This document shows positions 42,491 through 53,154 of a DNA stretch of 64,000 nucleotides, piece by piece. The notes beneath the pieces were generated by a model, which ran no database searches, was not told where the DNA came from, and saw only the letters and a program-made list of their open reading frames with translations. The DNA lies in assembly GCF_000021965.1 (NCBI RefSeq), contig NC_011832.1:1798001-1862000 (forward strand). The letters run 5' to 3'. The position numbers and the translations under genes were made by a program. Origin of the DNA: Methanosphaerula palustris E1-9c. GTDB taxonomy: Archaea > Halobacteriota > Methanomicrobia > Methanomicrobiales > Methanospirillaceae. Every line of letters begins with the position of its first letter. Position 1 is the first letter of the stretch.

Positions 42491-45214
42491 CTACTGGTTT
42501 ACCAGCCGGCTCAGCACCTTCAGCATATCGATCCAGATGATCAGGTCGGTTGTCTTCCCCTCTGCATCGTCACCCTTTGCCTTGATGATCCCTTTTACAA
42601 ACCCGGAGAGGTCGGATGAGGCATCATCCTTGATCTGCTCGATATCAGTCACCGGCACCTGGGTAACGCTCTGGACATTGTCGACGATGATACCGACATT
42701 GATCCCTTCTGCAGCATCAGGGACGAGAACGATGATCTTCTGGTTCTGATTGACCTCCTGCTCAGGGAGTCCCAGCAGTGTATACAGGTTCAAAATATTG
42801 GTGATCTCGCCCCGGAGGTTGATGATGCCTGAGATATATGGAGGAGAACGGGGGATCGGGGTGATCGGAATCATCTCAACGATCTCGCGTGCCAGCTGTA
42901 TATCAAGTGCATACCGCTGACCAGCCATTTCAAATGCCACCACATCCACCATCGTGGTTGAGGCCTGTTTTTCCTCTCGATTCTGTTCTGTAGCCATAGA
43001 TCTCTGTTCCTCTATCTTTGTGGGCATCCTCTGCTCCTGCAAAGGACTGACGATCTTCAGATCTGGTAGAACAGCTGCCGGCACTGATGATACTGGTTCA
43101 GGTACCAGATCCTCATCCTTAACGGGGGGAACCAGCGTTTCAGGAAGTTCCGTCTCAACAGGTGCTGCCTCAACCGGTACCGGCTCATGCTGTACTGCCA
43201 AAACCCCATAATCAATTGTGGGAAGAGCAGGTGCTGGAACTGGTGACTGGACCGGTGCGAGCCGGATACCTGCACTGTTCACGGCTCTCCGCACCTCAGA
43301 GAGCGGGTCCTGATCCTGAACCTGGAGGGAAGTGAACCCATCTGTCCCGAGCAGTGAAAGACCCAGCACAACCCCGGCGCTGCTCTCCTGCAGCCGGTCA
43401 GCGCTCTTCACCTGATCTTGCTTTATCGTTTCGATCGTATCGATCAGGGTCTGCTCCGCATCTGAGGGTCCCGCAGTCTCCGGTACCTGGTTCTGAACCT
43501 GTTGCCGGTCGGCCGTCTGTTCGTAGTCTTCGATCACTGCACGAACCCGGTCGACAGCAGTGTTGAACACCCCTTTGATCGAACCGAAGGGATCGCCTTC
43601 ATCGATCTTCAAATGAGAGGTAAAGTCCCCATCTGCCAGACGGGAGATTCCCAGTCCCAGATCCTCAACACTCTGATCGATGAGAAGATCGCGACTCGAT
43701 GCCTCCTCTTCGAGTGTCAGGATCGTCTTTTCCTGGGTTTTTTCATGCGTCTGATCATCGAAGAAGACCAGCAGGTTGGTCAATGTTCCCTGGTCGTCGC
43801 GGAGGGGGAAGCAGTAACGCTCAAGGTCGTGGATTCCGCTGACGAACTCCATCTTCACTTCCCCAAAGGCCCCTTCGCTCTGCTGCATGATCTCCTCAAC
43901 CGGGAGTCCAGTCTCTGCAAGGAGGGAAAAGGCAGAGATCGGCATACCGAGAAGATTTTCCAGCGTGTATCCACTCATCGTGACAAAGGCATCATTGGCA
44001 GAGACGATGACCGCCTCGGGGTCGAGGAGCAGAATCGGGACGGGCGTCTCGCGCATCAGGGTATCGATCAGCCGTTTCTGCTGCAGAACGGTGCTGGAGA
44101 GTTCACTCACCTGGTGCTCGTCCGCTCTCTCTGAAGAGATGTCCTCGAGGGCACAGAGGATGATCATCCCCCTGGGAAGGCCTTCGCCAGGCTGTTCGGT
44201 GAGCAGGACCAGATCCTCTCTGAGAAGATGGAGGCCGGTTGGAAACTCCACCGAGATCTCACGAGAGATTCGACGCTGATCTGAGGAGAGAAACGCTCCT
44301 GCCGTGAGTGCAGTGAGGTTTGCATACTCGTTCAGCCGGACCGTCAGTAGATGCTCCCGGCTGTACCCGCTCATCTCACAGAACGCAGGATTGACATCGA
44401 GTATTGCATCTGCTCCGTCGATGATCATCACCGGCGTCGGAAGACCGTCCACCAGATTCTTGTTCTGCAGTTGTTGCCGTTCAATCTCCTCTGACAGAGA
44501 TATCCGGGCTTTCTCCTCCTGTTTCAGAGCGGTCTGATCCGTAAAGATCACCTGCAGAGCCTCCACAGCCCCGAACCGATCGAGGATCGGAACCGCGTAC
44601 TGTTTCAACATTTTGGTCCCAGCTGGCAGGTCGACGGTGATCTCCGCCTCCACAGGCAAACGCTGGCGGATGGCCGTGGCCAGGCCGTCACCCTGCCGCT
44701 CACGCTCAGCAATGACCGAGATCTGATGCCGGATCAACTGCGATCGCAGCAGTCCGCTCATCTGACAGAACGCACTATTCGCCTCGATGATCGACAGGTC
44801 AGGGGAGACAAAGAGCACCGGCAAGGGGTGCTGCTGGATGATCGCTGCGATCCGCTGCTGCAGATCCTCGATCTCTGCCTCTTTCTCTTTGAGCAGTGCA
44901 GGGTCAGGACCCGGTTCCGACACATGAGAGGGAGGGGGCGTCTCGGTGAGCCGGAAGACCGCTGCATTGACCGCTTCGACAAGCGGAGTATATTTGATAT
45001 CCAGATCGGCAGGGTGCACCTCCGTCGACCTGGCACCGGATAACGCTTCAGTCAATGCGCTGGTGACCGTGCTGATCAATCGCTCTACACTGGGATCAGG
45101 GCCCCGTACTTCGGCTCTTTCTGCCACTGCCTCCCCCACAGGGGCCGGTATCGCCGTCCTCTTCTGTGCCGAGGTTCCAGCGAACAATGCTCTTCTGCCT
45201 GGTCGTTCTGCCAT
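42491..45214 (-). CDS. Triple-PAS, HAMP-like protein with C-terminal CheW domain
   Basis: The 907-residue soluble protein has three PAS domains (about 130-245, 260-375 and 395-510), each with IDGADAILDVNPAFCEMSGY-like cores. A HAMP-like unit with DEGDPFGSIKGVFN (about 530-575) and a second weaker one (DQDPLSEVRRAVN) follow. Then comes a proline/valine-rich linker (about 670-760) and a CheW domain at 760-907 (FEMAGQRYALDIQ, ISGIINLRGEITNILNLY, VGIIVDNVQSV). The layout copies the neighbouring receptors, but CheW stands where the receptor signalling hairpin would be. It may bring PAS sensing directly to the array core. It sits between the receptor gene and cheR. Confidence 0.88.
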   Translation of the reverse strand: MAERPGRRALFAGTSAQKRTAIPAPVGEAVAERAEVRGPDPSVERLISTVTSALTEALSGARSTEVHPADLDIKYTPLVEAVNAAVFRLTETPPPSHVSEPGPDPALLKEKEAEIEDLQQRIAAIIQQHPLPVLFVSPDLSIIEANSAFCQMSGLLRSQLIRHQISVIAERERQGDGLATAIRQRLPVEAEITVDLPAGTKMLKQYAVPILDRFGAVEALQVIFTDQTALKQEEKARISLSEEIERQQLQNKNLVDGLPTPVMIIDGADAILDVNPAFCEMSGYSREHLLTVRLNEYANLTALTAGAFLSSDQRRISREISVEFPTGLHLLREDLVLLTEQPGEGLPRGMIILCALEDISSERADEHQVSELSSTVLQQKRLIDTLMRETPVPILLLDPEAVIVSANDAFVTMSGYTLENLLGMPISAFSLLAETGLPVEEIMQQSEGAFGEVKMEFVSGIHDLERYCFPLRDDQGTLTNLLVFFDDQTHEKTQEKTILTLEEEASSRDLLIDQSVEDLGLGISRLADGDFTSHLKIDEGDPFGSIKGVFNTAVDRVRAVIEDYEQTADRQQVQNQVPETAGPSDAEQTLIDTIETIKQDQVKSADRLQESSAGVVLGLSLLGTDGFTSLQVQDQDPLSEVRRAVNSAGIRLAPVQSPVPAPALPTIDYGVLAVQHEPVPVEAAPVETELPETLVPPVKDEDLVPEPVSSVPAAVLPDLKIVSPLQEQRMPTKIEEQRSMATEQNREEKQASTTMVDVVAFEMAGQRYALDIQLAREIVEMIPITPIPRSPPYISGIINLRGEITNILNLYTLLGLPEQEVNQNQKIIVLVPDAAEGINVGIIVDNVQSVTQVPVTDIEQIKDDASSDLSGFVKGIIKAKGDDAEGKTTDLIIWIDMLKVLSRLVNQ

Positions 45215-45272
45215 CTCAATCCCCTCCTCTCACGCTCGTGTTCTCTCCGGATCTATGATCTTTCATTCCGAT

Positions 45273-48200
45273 TCACTCCAGCTGGAACTGAACGATCAGC
45301 CCCTTCACATGGTCAGACATCGTGGTGAGCTCCCCTGCAGCACTTGAGATCTCCTCAGAGGATGCACTCGTCTCTTCAGCGAGGGCAGCCAGATCCTCCA
45401 TCATTCCCAGGTTTTCCTTGACATTGCCGGCAGATTCCTCGATCCCTTCCATCACCCGGTTGGTCGCCTCTGCCTGGTCTCCTGTCGCCCGTGAGATCTC
45501 ACTGATCCCCTCAACCAGTTTGTCAGCTTCGACGGTGATCCGGTTCAAGGAATCGATCGTCTTTCCGACACTCTCGATGCCCACCTTGATCTCATTGTAT
45601 GAGGTCTGCATTGAGGAGGCAGTCTTGTCAGAGTTCTTCTGGATCGACACGATCAGATCCTCGATCTGCTGACTCGCCTTCCTCGATTCACTGGCAAGGT
45701 TCTTGACCTCGCCGGCAACGACCGCAAATCCGCGACCGTGTTCACCAGCACGGGCCGCTTCAATGGCTGCATTCAGGGCCAGCAGGTTGGTTTGGTTGGC
45801 AATCTCAGTGATCAGGTTCACGATCTTGGTGATCTGGTGCATCTGTTCATTGAGCTGATTGATCTCATGCACACTCTGCTCAGAGATCTCCTCCACCACC
45901 TTCATCTTCTGCGTGGCATCCTTTCCAAGCCCGGCCGCCTGGTTCCCTTCCTGGGCAACTCTGGCTGCCAGGTCCCGGACCGTCTGGGAGGTACTGGCGA
46001 TCTCCTCGATCGACGCCGAGAGATCCCCAATCTCTCTGCTTACCCCTTCGATTCGATCGAGCTGCACCTTTGCAGCCTCAGAACTTTTCTGGGTTGCGAT
46101 CGCGACTTGTTCGACAGCCCTGGCCACCTCTTCAGTGGACCTGCTGGAATCCTCGATGGTGAGGTTCAACTGGACCATCGATCCTCTGATACTAGCAATA
46201 ACATCCCGGATAGCCGCTATGGCGTCATTATAATCTCGCTTGACCCCGGTCAACGGGTCACCGTCCTCGATGGACACGACATGTGTCAGATTTTTCGCCG
46301 CGATCAGGGACATGCACTCGTCGAGATCGACACAACTCCTCGAGAGTTGATCAGCCTTCTGCTGCGACTCCTTCATCATCACCTGGATCTCCTGCTCCTG
46401 CGCACGCTGCGTGGTCACATCATTGTACACGATCAGGATGTTGACCAGGGAACCATCATCGGCAAGGATGGGGATTCCGTACTGTTCAAGAGTACGAGCG
46501 CCTATTGGAAACTCAACGGTCACCTCACCGGTAGCCGGCAGATGTTCCCTGACCACCCGACGGAGCCCCTCCCCCTTCTGCTCAAGGATCTTGAAATCAC
46601 GTGCATTCATCCGCTGCAGACGATCCCGATCGATACTGGTCAGTTCCACATAGGCGTGGTTGGTGACCACGATATTGAATTCGGCATCAGTCAGCAGGAT
46701 CGGCATCGGGTTCTCCTGCACTATCGTCTCAGACCGATGCTTCAACTGGCTGATCTGATGCATCTTCTGCCGTTCCTCGGTCACATCATTGTACACGATC
46801 AGGAGCCTCGAAAGTTCACCGGCTGTGGTGAAGACCGGAATGCCATGCTGTTCAAGGGTCTTTCTCCCTGCAGGGAAGTTGACGATCAGCTCGCCGTAGG
46901 TCCGCTGTTTCTTTTGGAGCAACTCACGCAACCCTTCGCCGCTATGCTCAATGACGTCGAGATCAGTGGCAGACATGGTGAGCAACCGCTCCTTCTCAAT
47001 GCCGGTCAGTTTCACATAGGCATCGTTGGTGACCATGATATGGAACTTCTGATCCAGAAGAATGATCGGCATCGGATTCTCCTGCACTATCGTATCGGTC
47101 TGGTGCTGGAGCTCCCGGATCTCTGTCATATGCCGTACAAGTTCCTCTTCACCGCTCTTCCGGTCGAGGTAGGTCTTGAGCATGTCCGAGAGCGAGTTGA
47201 TCAGGTTCCGCTCCTCTGCGAGGAACGGTCCCTCAGCCTCGGCCGGCTTCTCTTCGAGGTATACGACCTCGATGACACCCTCTTTTCCACCCTTCACACT
47301 GAACTGAGCAGTCTGTGACCAGGAAGTCTTCCGATAGTTCCTGGTCCTGACATCGACGTCACCCACCGTGATCCTCGCTGCTGTCACCTCGGGGTACTGC
47401 CAGCCGGGCGGGATCAACTCAACAATCTCGGAGAGAACCTCTGCCGTGGTGTGGAGATCATCCTGGATCAGCGTGGCTGTCGAGTAGAAGAGGGTCTGTT
47501 CCTTGACCCGCTCGCCATAATTATGGAGCAGTGCTTCCTGCTCTTTGATCCGCTCTGCCAGGTGCTCATCACCGCTCTTCCGGTCGAGATAGGTCTTGAG
47601 CATGTCCGAGAGCGAGTTGATCAGGTTCCGCTCCTCTGCGAGGAACGGTCCTTCGACCTCGGCCGGCTTCTCTTCGAGGTATACAACCTCGATGACACCC
47701 TCTTTTCCACCCTTCACACTGAACTGAGCAGTCTGTGACCAGGAGGTCTTCCGATAGTTCCTGGTCCTGACATCGACGTCACCCACCGTGATCCTCGCTG
47801 CTGTCACCTCGGGATACTGCCAGCCGGGCGGGATCAACTCAACAATCTCGGAGAGAACCTCTGCCGTGGTGTGGAGATCATCCTGGATCAGCGTGGCTGT
47901 CGAGTAGAAGAGGGTCTGTTCCTTGACCCGCTCGCCGTAATCATGGAGCAGTGCTTCCTGCTCTTTGATCCGCTCTGCCAGGTGCTCTTCACCGCTCTTC
48001 CGGTCGAGGTAGGTCTTGAGCATGTCCGAGAGCGAGTTGATCAGATTCCGCTCCTCTGCGAGGAACGGTCCTTCGACCTCGGCCGGCTTCTCTTCGAGGT
48101 ATACAACCTCGATGACACCCTCTTTTCCACCCTTCACACTGAACTGAGCAGTCTGTGACCAGGAGGTCTTCCGATAGTTCCTGGTCCTGACATCGACGTC

Positions 48201-49304
48201 ACCCACCGTGATCCTCGCTGCTGTCACCTCGGGATACTGCCAGCCGGGCGGGATCAACTCAACAATCTCGGAGAGAACCTCTGCCGTGGTGTGGAGATCA
48301 TCCTGGATCAGCGTGGCTGTCGAGTAGAAGAGGGTCTGTTCCTTGACCCGCTCGCCGTAATCATGGAGCAGTGCTTCCTGCTCTTTGATCCGCTCTGCCA
48401 GGTGCTCTTCACCGCTCTTCCGGTCGAGGTAGGTCTTGAGCATGTCCGAGAGCGAGTTGATCAGATTCCGCTCCTCTGCGAGGAACGGTCCCTCGGCTTC
48501 GAACGGTTTATCCTCAAGATAGACCACCTCAAGAGTTCCACGGTTTCCATCTTTGATAGCAAAGGAGGCCTCCTGCTTCCAGGCAGTCTTTTGAAAGTGG
48601 GGGGTCCTGACATCGATATCACCCACCGTGATCCTGGCCGCCGTCACTTCAGGATACTGCCAGCCGGGTGGAATCAGGTTCACCACCTCTGAGAGCACCT
48701 CCTCAGGAGTCAGTGAATCATCCTGGATCAGCGCAGCCGTGGCATAGAATAACTTCTGCTCCTTGACCCGTTCACCATAGTCATGGAGCAGTTTCTGCTT
48801 GATCTTCTCGGTCTCTTCCTCCGCCCGGACTCTGCGGGTGATATTTTTGAAGATGAAGACCACTGTACTGATCTGTTTACCCTCTTCACATACAGGAATA
48901 CAGTACTGTTCCAGGGTCTGCACCCCTGCAGGGAAAGTGATCGTGACGGTCCCGGTCGTTCTTCTTCGCTGGGTGAGGGCTTCACGAGCACCTTCCCCCT
49001 CCTGTGAAGAGATCATGAAGTCCTGGATCTTCTTGCCGACAAGTTTTTCCTGAGATATTCCACTCAGATCAACAAACGCTTCATTTCCCTTCAGAATCGA
49101 AAACTCACCATCGGTGATCAGAATCGGTTGGGGACTGAGTGAAAAAACGGTCGACCACTGGGAGGCGGCTTGATTGAGATCTAAGGAGTTCTTACTCTCC
49201 ATATTCATATGTGATGCCACCGACCGCTGGTCAGCGCTGACCTTCTGTCCATCCATGCGACCAGAGTTGTTCTCTGTCACGACCTCTTTACGAGTCATCT
49301 CCAT
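45273..49304 (-). CDS. Large soluble chemoreceptor: PAS, four GAF-like repeats, two PAS, HAMP-like, MCP signalling domain
   Basis: The 1343-residue protein has no membrane segment. A PAS domain lies at about 50-160. Four 140-residue repeats follow at 172-311, 312-451, 452-591 and 592-719, each with [28 protein letters not shown] and [21 protein letters not shown]. This is the GAF-like module often found before kinases. Then come two PAS domains (about 730-850 and 855-970), a HAMP-like unit ([13 protein letters not shown]), and the MCP hairpin with tip [29 protein letters not shown]-type sequence. The ATG follows GAGGTGAT and overlaps the parA stop by 10 bases. Confidence 0.93.
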   Translation of the reverse strand: MEMTRKEVVTENNSGRMDGQKVSADQRSVASHMNMESKNSLDLNQAASQWSTVFSLSPQPILITDGEFSILKGNEAFVDLSGISQEKLVGKKIQDFMISSQEGEGAREALTQRRRTTGTVTITFPAGVQTLEQYCIPVCEEGKQISTVVFIFKNITRRVRAEEETEKIKQKLLHDYGERVKEQKLFYATAALIQDDSLTPEEVLSEVVNLIPPGWQYPEVTAARITVGDIDVRTPHFQKTAWKQEASFAIKDGNRGTLEVVYLEDKPFEAEGPFLAEERNLINSLSDMLKTYLDRKSGEEHLAERIKEQEALLHDYGERVKEQTLFYSTATLIQDDLHTTAEVLSEIVELIPPGWQYPEVTAARITVGDVDVRTRNYRKTSWSQTAQFSVKGGKEGVIEVVYLEEKPAEVEGPFLAEERNLINSLSDMLKTYLDRKSGEEHLAERIKEQEALLHDYGERVKEQTLFYSTATLIQDDLHTTAEVLSEIVELIPPGWQYPEVTAARITVGDVDVRTRNYRKTSWSQTAQFSVKGGKEGVIEVVYLEEKPAEVEGPFLAEERNLINSLSDMLKTYLDRKSGDEHLAERIKEQEALLHNYGERVKEQTLFYSTATLIQDDLHTTAEVLSEIVELIPPGWQYPEVTAARITVGDVDVRTRNYRKTSWSQTAQFSVKGGKEGVIEVVYLEEKPAEAEGPFLAEERNLINSLSDMLKTYLDRKSGEEELVRHMTEIRELQHQTDTIVQENPMPIILLDQKFHIMVTNDAYVKLTGIEKERLLTMSATDLDVIEHSGEGLRELLQKKQRTYGELIVNFPAGRKTLEQHGIPVFTTAGELSRLLIVYNDVTEERQKMHQISQLKHRSETIVQENPMPILLTDAEFNIVVTNHAYVELTSIDRDRLQRMNARDFKILEQKGEGLRRVVREHLPATGEVTVEFPIGARTLEQYGIPILADDGSLVNILIVYNDVTTQRAQEQEIQVMMKESQQKADQLSRSCVDLDECMSLIAAKNLTHVVSIEDGDPLTGVKRDYNDAIAAIRDVIASIRGSMVQLNLTIEDSSRSTEEVARAVEQVAIATQKSSEAAKVQLDRIEGVSREIGDLSASIEEIASTSQTVRDLAARVAQEGNQAAGLGKDATQKMKVVEEISEQSVHEINQLNEQMHQITKIVNLITEIANQTNLLALNAAIEAARAGEHGRGFAVVAGEVKNLASESRKASQQIEDLIVSIQKNSDKTASSMQTSYNEIKVGIESVGKTIDSLNRITVEADKLVEGISEISRATGDQAEATNRVMEGIEESAGNVKENLGMMEDLAALAEETSASSEEISSAAGELTTMSDHVKGLIVQFQLE
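47148..48791 (-). repeat. Four tandem 420-bp coding repeats inside the large receptor gene
   Basis: The period is exactly 420 bp (140 codons): CGGTCGAG[GA]TAGGTCTTGAG recurs at 47161, 47581, 48001 and 48421. Units 2 and 3 (48371-47952 and 47951-47532) differ at only a few bases, unit 4 (47531 to about 47148) is about 98% identical to them, and unit 1 (48791-48372) is clearly diverged except at its end. Recent unequal crossing-over or gene conversion is the likely origin. Confidence 0.97.
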
Positions 49305-50188
49305 CTCATCACCTCATCTGCAATCTTCTTGTACGCTCGAGTTGCATCGGTATCCGGAGCGAACTGGGAGAGGGGGAGACCGCGCTGCTGCGCCTCGTAG
49401 ACCTCGGGCTGGAACGGAACGGTGTATACCAGTTTGAACTTCTTTCTGACCACCATCTCCATCCGAAGCATCCGCTCACGTTCCTGCTCCTTTTCCCTCT
49501 TCACCCTGGTCTGATCTGCTGTGAGCACAGGTTCCTGTGCCTTAAAGAGTCGCCTGGCAAGAGCGGTGAAAAAACCGACGTTCTGCTCCAAGACCTCAGG
49601 TTCAGAGGTTTCAGACCGCCACCGGGTCAGTATGGCCATCTCTGGACTGACCTTCTTTCCAACCATCGACTCGATATCTGAGAAGATTGCTTCAAGGGCA
49701 TCGATGCCACGGAGTGCAAAGATCCCCGCGTCAAGCGTGATGATGATATGATCCGAGGCGACCAGACCATTGATGACAAACTGGCCCATACTCGGCGGTG
49801 TATCGATCAGAATATAATCATACCCACCAACCACCGGGGCGAGCAACTCCTTGAGGACAGTCGCACGTTCATCGAGCGTGTACAGGGGCGGTTCGACCCC
49901 GACGAGATCAAGGTTTGAAGGGGCGAGGTCGATCCCGGATTCAGTCGGAATGATGATCTCATGCAGCGGCACTTCAGGGAACCCCTCGAATATGCCCATA
50001 AAAACATCATACATATTCTGCTTCTGTGAATCAGGGAAGATGCCCAACCCCATCGTTGCATTTGCCTGGGGATCACAGTCAACGATTAGCACCTTCTTTC
50101 CGGCGTCGACCAGCGCACCAGCTATATTCAGACACGACGTCGTCTTACCAGTGCCACCTTTATGGTGAGTGAACGCGATGACCGGCAT
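49295..50188 (-). CDS. ParA/Soj-type P-loop ATPase, chemosensory-cluster partner
   Basis: The 297-residue protein has the deviant Walker [20 protein letters not shown] (second lysine before GTGKT), [13 protein letters not shown], the Walker B region [13 protein letters not shown] and a DNA-binding-type basic C-terminal half. ParA ATPases position plasmids, chromosomes or protein clusters. No ParB gene or centromere-like repeat is next to it. It overlaps the receptor gene start by 10 bases and heads the receptor - PAS/CheW - cheR run, so cluster positioning as in bacterial PpfA/ParC is the likely job. ATG 50188 is chosen; a GTG lies 3 codons earlier. Confidence 0.9.
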   Translation of the reverse strand: MPVIAFTHHKGGTGKTTSCLNIAGALVDAGKKVLIVDCDPQANATMGLGIFPDSQKQNMYDVFMGIFEGFPEVPLHEIIIPTESGIDLAPSNLDLVGVEPPLYTLDERATVLKELLAPVVGGYDYILIDTPPSMGQFVINGLVASDHIIITLDAGIFALRGIDALEAIFSDIESMVGKKVSPEMAILTRWRSETSEPEVLEQNVGFFTALARRLFKAQEPVLTADQTRVKREKEQERERMLRMEMVVRKKFKLVYTVPFQPEVYEAQQRGLPLSQFAPDTDATRAYKKIADEVMRWR

Positions 50189-50220
50189 AGATACCACTTA
50201 GTATGGTGTAAGTGTCAAAA

Positions 50221-50232
50221 GGATATATAAGG
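50221..50232 (-). promoter_or_regulatory. TATA box of the parA-receptor-cheR run
   Basis: On the minus strand CCTTATATATCC lies about 38 bases before the ATG at 50188, placing the transcript start about 10-12 bases before the gene. This marks the left operon as separate from the one at 50351-54315. Confidence 0.6.
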
Positions 50233-50350
50233 TGTATATCCGCGCCATCCGGGATTTCTGTCATTTGGGTGAGAACTGAACGATTCTATCGATTCATACG
50301 GGATGGTGGATCTGTCAGGAAAGGGATTGTGACCGGATCGGATTCACCAG

Positions 50351-50740
50351 TCACTGACCTGCAGTGATGACCTGATTCAGCGCAATCACCAGATCATTGA
50401 TACTGTAGGGCTTGGGAACGACACCACTGAATCCATATGTCCTGAAATCAGCCATGATCGGATCATTGGAGTACCCACTTGATACGATCGCAGCCACGGT
50501 CGGATCGATCTCCTGCAGGGTAGTGATCGCCTCTTTTCCCCCCATACCTCCGGGGATTGTCAGGTCCATGATCACTGCATCAAACCTTTGATCCGCCAGG
50601 AATGCCTCACGATAAGCAGTGATCGCCTCAGACCCGTCCCGAGCGCAGACCACCTCAAATCCACGACGTTTGAGCATCTGACTCATCACATCGAGAATAC
50701 TCTCCTCGTCATCCATCAGCAGTACCCGGCCAGAACCCAT
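50351..50740 (-). CDS. Single-domain response regulator (receiver)
   Basis: The 129-residue protein is one receiver domain: RVLLMDDEESILD (acidic pair), phospho-acceptor Asp59 in DAVIMDLTIPGGMGG, SSGY (T/S site) and PKPY (conserved lysine). ATG 50740 follows GGAAAGGTC; an upstream extension to 50842 is not receiver-like. It resembles the receivers of hybrid kinases more than archaeal CheY. It could be the output or phosphate relay of the array. It is the last gene after the receiver-kinase and receiver-receptor genes. Confidence 0.9.
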   Translation of the reverse strand: MGSGRVLLMDDEESILDVMSQMLKRRGFEVVCARDGSEAITAYREAFLADQRFDAVIMDLTIPGGMGGKEAITTLQEIDPTVAAIVSSGYSNDPIMADFRTYGFSGVVPKPYSINDLVIALNQVITAGQ

Positions 50741-50891
50741 GACCTTTCCTTCCTGCCTCTTCTCCACCGTACCAGCTCCACCACTTCTGCAAATACATCT
50801 GTGGCTGAAAGATATATGGTGATCGCTCATTCCCCCTTCCATCGAGGAGATCCCAATCCATCTCCTTCACTGATCTTTCAAGAGAGTCTGA

Positions 50892-53147
50892 TCACTTCAG
50901 GGTGAACTGCTGGACAAGACCCTTCAGTTCCACCGCCATCACCTTCATCCGACTTGCTGCGTTGGCGACCTCTTCTGTGGAACTGCTCGACTCCTCCGAG
51001 AGTACTGTCAGTCTGACCATCTGCTCTTCGTCGGCGTGCATCAGTTCATTGACCCGGTCCACGCTTCTGGTCATGTTGTTGGTAGCATTGGCCTGTTCCT
51101 CTGTCGCTTTGGATATATCTGCAATGCCATTGACTGTGTTGCCGACGTCAGCAGTCAGATTGTTCAGCGCACTGATCGCTTTATTCACAATCTCTATACC
51201 ACCGATGACCTCACGGTAGGCATTGTTCATCGCCTCGGCAGTCTTCTCGCTGCTCGTCGTGATCTCGCCGATCACATCCTCGATGCTGGTGGTGGCCTGC
51301 TTGGACTCCCCGGCCAGCGAACGGACCTCGCCGGCAACAACGGCAAACCCACGGCCGTGTTCACCGGCACGGGCCGCCTCAATGGCCGCGTTCAGGGCCA
51401 GCAGGTTGGTCTGGTTCGCAATCTCCGTGATCAGCCTGACGATCTTACTGATCTCACCCAGTTTCTGGTTCAGGTGAGTGATCTGCCGGACCGCCTCGCT
51501 GGAGATGGCCTCCACCTTCTTCATCCGGTCGGTCGCCTCACTTCCCAGGGCAGCTGCTTCATTACCTTCCTTCATCACCTGCAATGAGAGGCCCCGCACC
51601 TCGCTGGAGGTGCTGGCGATCTCCTCGATTGAAGAACTGAGGTCCGAAACCTCCCCGGTCACACGATCGAGCTGGTCACGCTGGGTCTTTACACCATCAG
51701 CAGTACGCTGTGCCGTGCTGGCCACCTGCCGGGTCGATTGGGCCAGTTCTTCAGCACCTCTCCCCACATCGATCACCACCTCTTCGAGGCTCACAGCCTG
51801 TTTGGAGATCTGCTCCATCGTCTGTCGTAACTGTGAGATCGTCTCGTTCTGATCAGCCTTCACCTGCCCCAGCGGATCACCGGGATAGGTCTTTGCAGGG
51901 AGGGTGAGGTTTCCACGAGCCACAGCCGCAAGACTCTCAGCCAGTTCACCGACGCTCTGATTTAACTGCTTGTCACGTTCCAGCTTTTCGGTAATATCGC
52001 TGTACACCGACATGATATTGACGATCCTCTCCTCCTTGTCCAGCAGCGGGATGGTGTGTTGCTCAAGGTTATGAACCCCCGAAGGGAATTTGACGGTCAC
52101 ATGACCGGTCACACCCATCTTTGTCTGCAGCGCTTCACGGAGGCCGTGTCCGCTCTTTTCGAGGATCTTGAACGATTTGGCGCTCATGGATTTGAGTTGA
52201 TCAGCAGAGAGACCACTCATCTTCAAGTATGCCCGATTGGCTGATGTGATGTTTAAGTCAAGGTCCATCAACAGGATCGGGAGCGGATTCTGTTCGATCA
52301 TGGTGAAGGTATGCTGCTGAAGCTCGGCTATCTCCTCCATCTGCTTATACATCGCGCGTTCGTTCTTCTTCCGCTCGGTTGAATCACGAATGATCGCAAG
52401 GACAGCCCGATCCTTACTGAATACCACCTGGGAAAGCCTGACATCGGTATCAAAGAGAGAGCCGTCAGACCGTTTGAAGATCCACTCGGTCGCCTGAGCA
52501 TCGCCGGCTTTTGCGTTCAGGAGCATCCGGCTGAACTCTGCCGGAGTGTTCCCCCCCTCCGGTGTGGAGGGACCAAAGAGTGTACTGATAGCAACCCCAA
52601 GCAACTGCTCCTTCGTCGGATACAGGAACAGGTCGGGCGTTCCACTGTTCATTTCAACGATCCGTTCATCCCGAATCAGCATGATCGCGTCATAAGCAGC
52701 GTCGATCATTGCCTGAAATTTCTTCTCTTCCTCCAGATGCTGTTCATCGTCACGGCGGTGCTGGAGACGGACAGCCGCCTCAGACAGTTCACGTTCAATA
52801 GCAGGGACCAGTCGGGCATACCGCCCCTTGGTGATGAAGTCCTGTGCTCCAGCCTTCATCACCCCAACAGCAGTGTCCTCGTCGATCACCCCAGAGACCA
52901 TGATGAACGGGAGATCAGGATCAATCTTCCGGGTCAGGTTGAGGGCTGACAGACCATTGAATCCTGGCATGGCATAGTCGGATATTACCAGGTCCCATTG
53001 TTTATTCCGGAGCGCATCCTCCATCGCGACAGCGGTGTCGACCCGCACCCACTCAACATCATAACCACCCTTCTTCAGTTCATAGACGAGGAGTCCTGCA
53101 TCGTCCTCAGAGTCTTCACCGATCAGTGCACGTACATTCTGCGTCAT
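50892..53147 (-). CDS. Receiver-PAS-PAS-HAMP-MCP soluble chemoreceptor
   Basis: The 751-residue protein joins a receiver domain (1-125; LIGEDSEDD, Asp57 in [17 protein letters not shown]) to two PAS domains (about 145-270 and 285-400). A HAMP-like unit ([14 protein letters not shown]) and a complete MCP signalling hairpin (about 480-751) follow; its tip has [19 protein letters not shown]. No membrane segment is present. The receiver would let a histidine kinase control the receptor. The gene starts 7 bases after the stop of a receiver-kinase gene, with GGTGAGG as ribosome site. Confidence 0.93.
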   Translation of the reverse strand: MTQNVRALIGEDSEDDAGLLVYELKKGGYDVEWVRVDTAVAMEDALRNKQWDLVISDYAMPGFNGLSALNLTRKIDPDLPFIMVSGVIDEDTAVGVMKAGAQDFITKGRYARLVPAIERELSEAAVRLQHRRDDEQHLEEEKKFQAMIDAAYDAIMLIRDERIVEMNSGTPDLFLYPTKEQLLGVAISTLFGPSTPEGGNTPAEFSRMLLNAKAGDAQATEWIFKRSDGSLFDTDVRLSQVVFSKDRAVLAIIRDSTERKKNERAMYKQMEEIAELQQHTFTMIEQNPLPILLMDLDLNITSANRAYLKMSGLSADQLKSMSAKSFKILEKSGHGLREALQTKMGVTGHVTVKFPSGVHNLEQHTIPLLDKEERIVNIMSVYSDITEKLERDKQLNQSVGELAESLAAVARGNLTLPAKTYPGDPLGQVKADQNETISQLRQTMEQISKQAVSLEEVVIDVGRGAEELAQSTRQVASTAQRTADGVKTQRDQLDRVTGEVSDLSSSIEEIASTSSEVRGLSLQVMKEGNEAAALGSEATDRMKKVEAISSEAVRQITHLNQKLGEISKIVRLITEIANQTNLLALNAAIEAARAGEHGRGFAVVAGEVRSLAGESKQATTSIEDVIGEITTSSEKTAEAMNNAYREVIGGIEIVNKAISALNNLTADVGNTVNGIADISKATEEQANATNNMTRSVDRVNELMHADEEQMVRLTVLSEESSSSTEEVANAASRMKVMAVELKGLVQQFTLK

Positions 53148-53154
53148 AACAACC

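Noticed and set aside
45738-47318. 526-codon plus-strand frame opposite the large receptor gene
   Set aside because: It is the antisense shadow of the GAF/PAS/MCP coding sequence; its protein has no family likeness and the repeats make it look long.
47148-48791. CRISPR-like regular repeat spacing
   Set aside because: The 420-bp period is a multiple of three, lies in one long reading frame and encodes a repeated protein domain; there are no spacers.
49295-50188. Plasmid or integrated-element partition module
   Set aside because: No parB, replication gene, integrase or att-like repeats are nearby, and the gene overlaps a chemoreceptor gene; a chemosensory role fits better.
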